Shown: positions 63,170-64,000 of the stretch, one piece after another
How positions within the stretch are numbered: position 1 is the first letter of the stretch
How the letters are laid out: each line of letters begins with the position of its first letter
Assembly: GCA_019136655.1 (NCBI GenBank)
Contig: JAGVTU010000023.1
Span: forward strand, 36,820 to 100,819
Reading direction: 5' to 3'
Length of the DNA: 64,000 nt
DNA from: Bacteroidota bacterium
GTDB taxonomy: Bacteria > Bacteroidota > Bacteroidia > AKYH767-A > OLB10
The notes under the pieces: model-generated
Told to the model about the DNA's origin: nothing
Seen by the model: the letters and a program-made list of their open reading frames with translations, nothing else
The model's database searches: none
Program-made: the position numbers and the translations under genes

Positions 63170-64000
63170 CTATTCATTCACCACCACCAACTTTTTATTT
63201 ACCCGTTGGTTGTTGCTTGTTAAGGTGCACTGATAAACCCCATCTGCAATTTTGGGTAATGAAACATATTGCAGCGTACTCCAGGGTGGTAGTGTTTGAT
63301 GATAAATTTCTTTGCCTGTTATATCATATATCTGCAACATGCCGTTTTTGTTTTGCGGCAACAAATACATGATTTTAAAATTACCGTTGTTGGGGTTAGG
63401 TGAAATGGAGAACTTAAAATCATGTATGCCAAATCATGTATGCCTGTAAGCGTATCACATGGGCTACTCACCAAACGACCTAAGTAGTAGTTGGGGTGGT
63501 TGGGAACACCATAAGTAAAAACTCCTGTGTAAAGATTATGCAACTGTACATCACAAGCCATGCCTGCGCTGTCAGGATAATTTATTTCATGGAAATGTTT
63601 TACGCTGCTACCTGATGAAATATAAATTTTTCCGTTTGTGGCCAAATACATTAAAGCAAAGTTAGTATAAAAAGGTGGGGTTGGTGAAGGAAAAACATCA
63701 TTGGTTGCAACTGTTTGAAATGTGGCTCCAATACTAGGTGTATCAGTATCCACCTGATAAATATGTTCAGTTGTTGAAAAGTAAAAATACTTTGAGTTAG
63801 GGGAAAACGCACACCCGAAACCCGGGTTGCCATCAATATAGTTAATAACAGTGTCTAACATGAAATCTCCCGAACATCTGTCAAATGAAAATAAATTTGC
63901 AGCCATTAGCCAAGGCCCTGTAAATCCATCACCACTTGTGTAACCAAATTTTTCACCATTAGGTGAAAATGTTGGTTGCCCTGCAAAACCTATATGACTT
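63170..64000 (-). pseudogene. T9SS-sorted PD40/WD40-like surface protein, frameshifted, 5' part missing
   Basis: The frame is open from the window edge to about 63445 and encodes PD40-type propeller repeats: PTFSPNGEKFGYTSGDGFTG, FGCAFSPNSKYFYFSTTEHI, ALMYLATNGKIYISSGSSVK. At 63417–63444 the 14-base unit AAATCATGTATGCC stands twice in direct tandem. With one copy the reading frame runs smoothly from SPCDTLTGIHD into FKFSISPNPNNGNFKIMYLL, a normal T9SS type A sorting domain ending at 63170 (ADGVYQCTLTSNNQRVNKKL, then VVVNE). With both copies the frame shifts and ends early at 63319 in junk (KSCICCRKTKTACC). So the gene has lost its sorting signal in this assembly, by real mutation or sequencing error. 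Confidence 0.85.
63417..63444. repeat. 14-bp perfect tandem duplication causing a frameshift
   Basis: AAATCATGTATGCC at 63417–63430 is repeated exactly at 63431–63444. A 14-base insertion shifts the frame by two and separates the propeller body from the C-terminal sorting domain. Confidence 0.9.

Noticed and set aside
1..64000. CRISPR array, prophage, transposase or rRNA/tRNA genes
   Set aside because: No regularly spaced repeats, phage or transposase proteins, or RNA gene signatures were seen on either strand; short elements at 62.6–62.95 kb are the only repeat cluster.

Overview
The window looks like a stretch of chromosome from an uncultured Bacteroidota species (class Bacteroidia in the broad sense, perhaps near Chitinophagales or Sphingobacteriales; this placement is inferred). 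Evidence for the phylum: an lpxD – lpxC/fabZ fusion – lpxA operon, a short Bacteroidota-type primary sigma factor, several proteins with type IX secretion (T9SS) sorting domains, a PorV/PorQ-family barrel, a very large TonB receptor with an N-terminal carboxypeptidase-regulatory domain, DUF5606, tandem DUF1573 proteins and low-GC DNA. Many genes also carry the Bacteroidota promoter motif TAnnTTTG, often with TTG 17–21 bases upstream. I see no rRNA, tRNA, CRISPR array, prophage or transposase.

Layout. 1–5.2 kb: cell-surface proteins (partial LamG-domain protein, a beta-barrel, a T9SS type B sorting protein), a coiled-coil protein, a 58-residue membrane protein and two strong hairpins. 5.4–9.3 kb (minus): lipid A operon lpxD–lpxC/fabZ–lpxA plus a lone ABC ATPase. 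9.5–12.2 kb: a barrel protein and a membrane-anchored protein with a sialidase-associated N-terminal domain. 12.35–20.2 kb (plus): DUF5606 protein, M3 peptidase, MATE transporter, lipoprotein, fmt, class III sirtuin, DUF2179 membrane protein, a divergent cytochrome-oxidase-subunit-III-like protein and a YCF48-like lipoprotein. 20.3–21.8 kb (minus): ECF sigma factor and anti-sigma factor. 22–26 kb (plus): Kelch T9SS protein, a secreted protein, a DPP III (M49) lipoprotein. 26.1–30.1 kb (minus): EF-G-like GTPase, DUF4397 lipoprotein, greA–HIT.

30.2–39.2 kb (minus) is the most distinctive block: a three-gene operon of TonB receptor (1234 aa), giant T9SS-exported protein (1402 aa) and PorV-like barrel. 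39.4–49.6 kb: smc, a lipoprotein with a degenerate Rieske fold, pyrE–SRPBCC, Nudix hydrolase, aminotransferase, a DUF1573 pair and a dicarboxylate symporter. 49.7–56 kb (plus): DUF5916 outer-membrane protein, valS, DUF2007, cdsA. 56–57.5 kb (minus): PTPS/QueD-like – folE – a response regulator with a C-terminal membrane helix. 57.6–62.5 kb: AlbA_2 protein–rsmE, DUF2279 protein, rpoD, CDF transporter. The right end holds a cluster of palindromic intergenic repeats and a T9SS-sorted PD40-type protein whose sorting domain is put out of frame by a perfect 14-bp tandem duplication.

Most of this is housekeeping and envelope biology. The best candidates for follow-up are the TonB/T9SS/PorV operon, the frameshifted T9SS gene, the membrane-anchored receiver protein, the degenerate Rieske lipoprotein and the palindrome cluster at 62.6–62.95 kb. 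All family assignments come from reading motifs, not from database searches.
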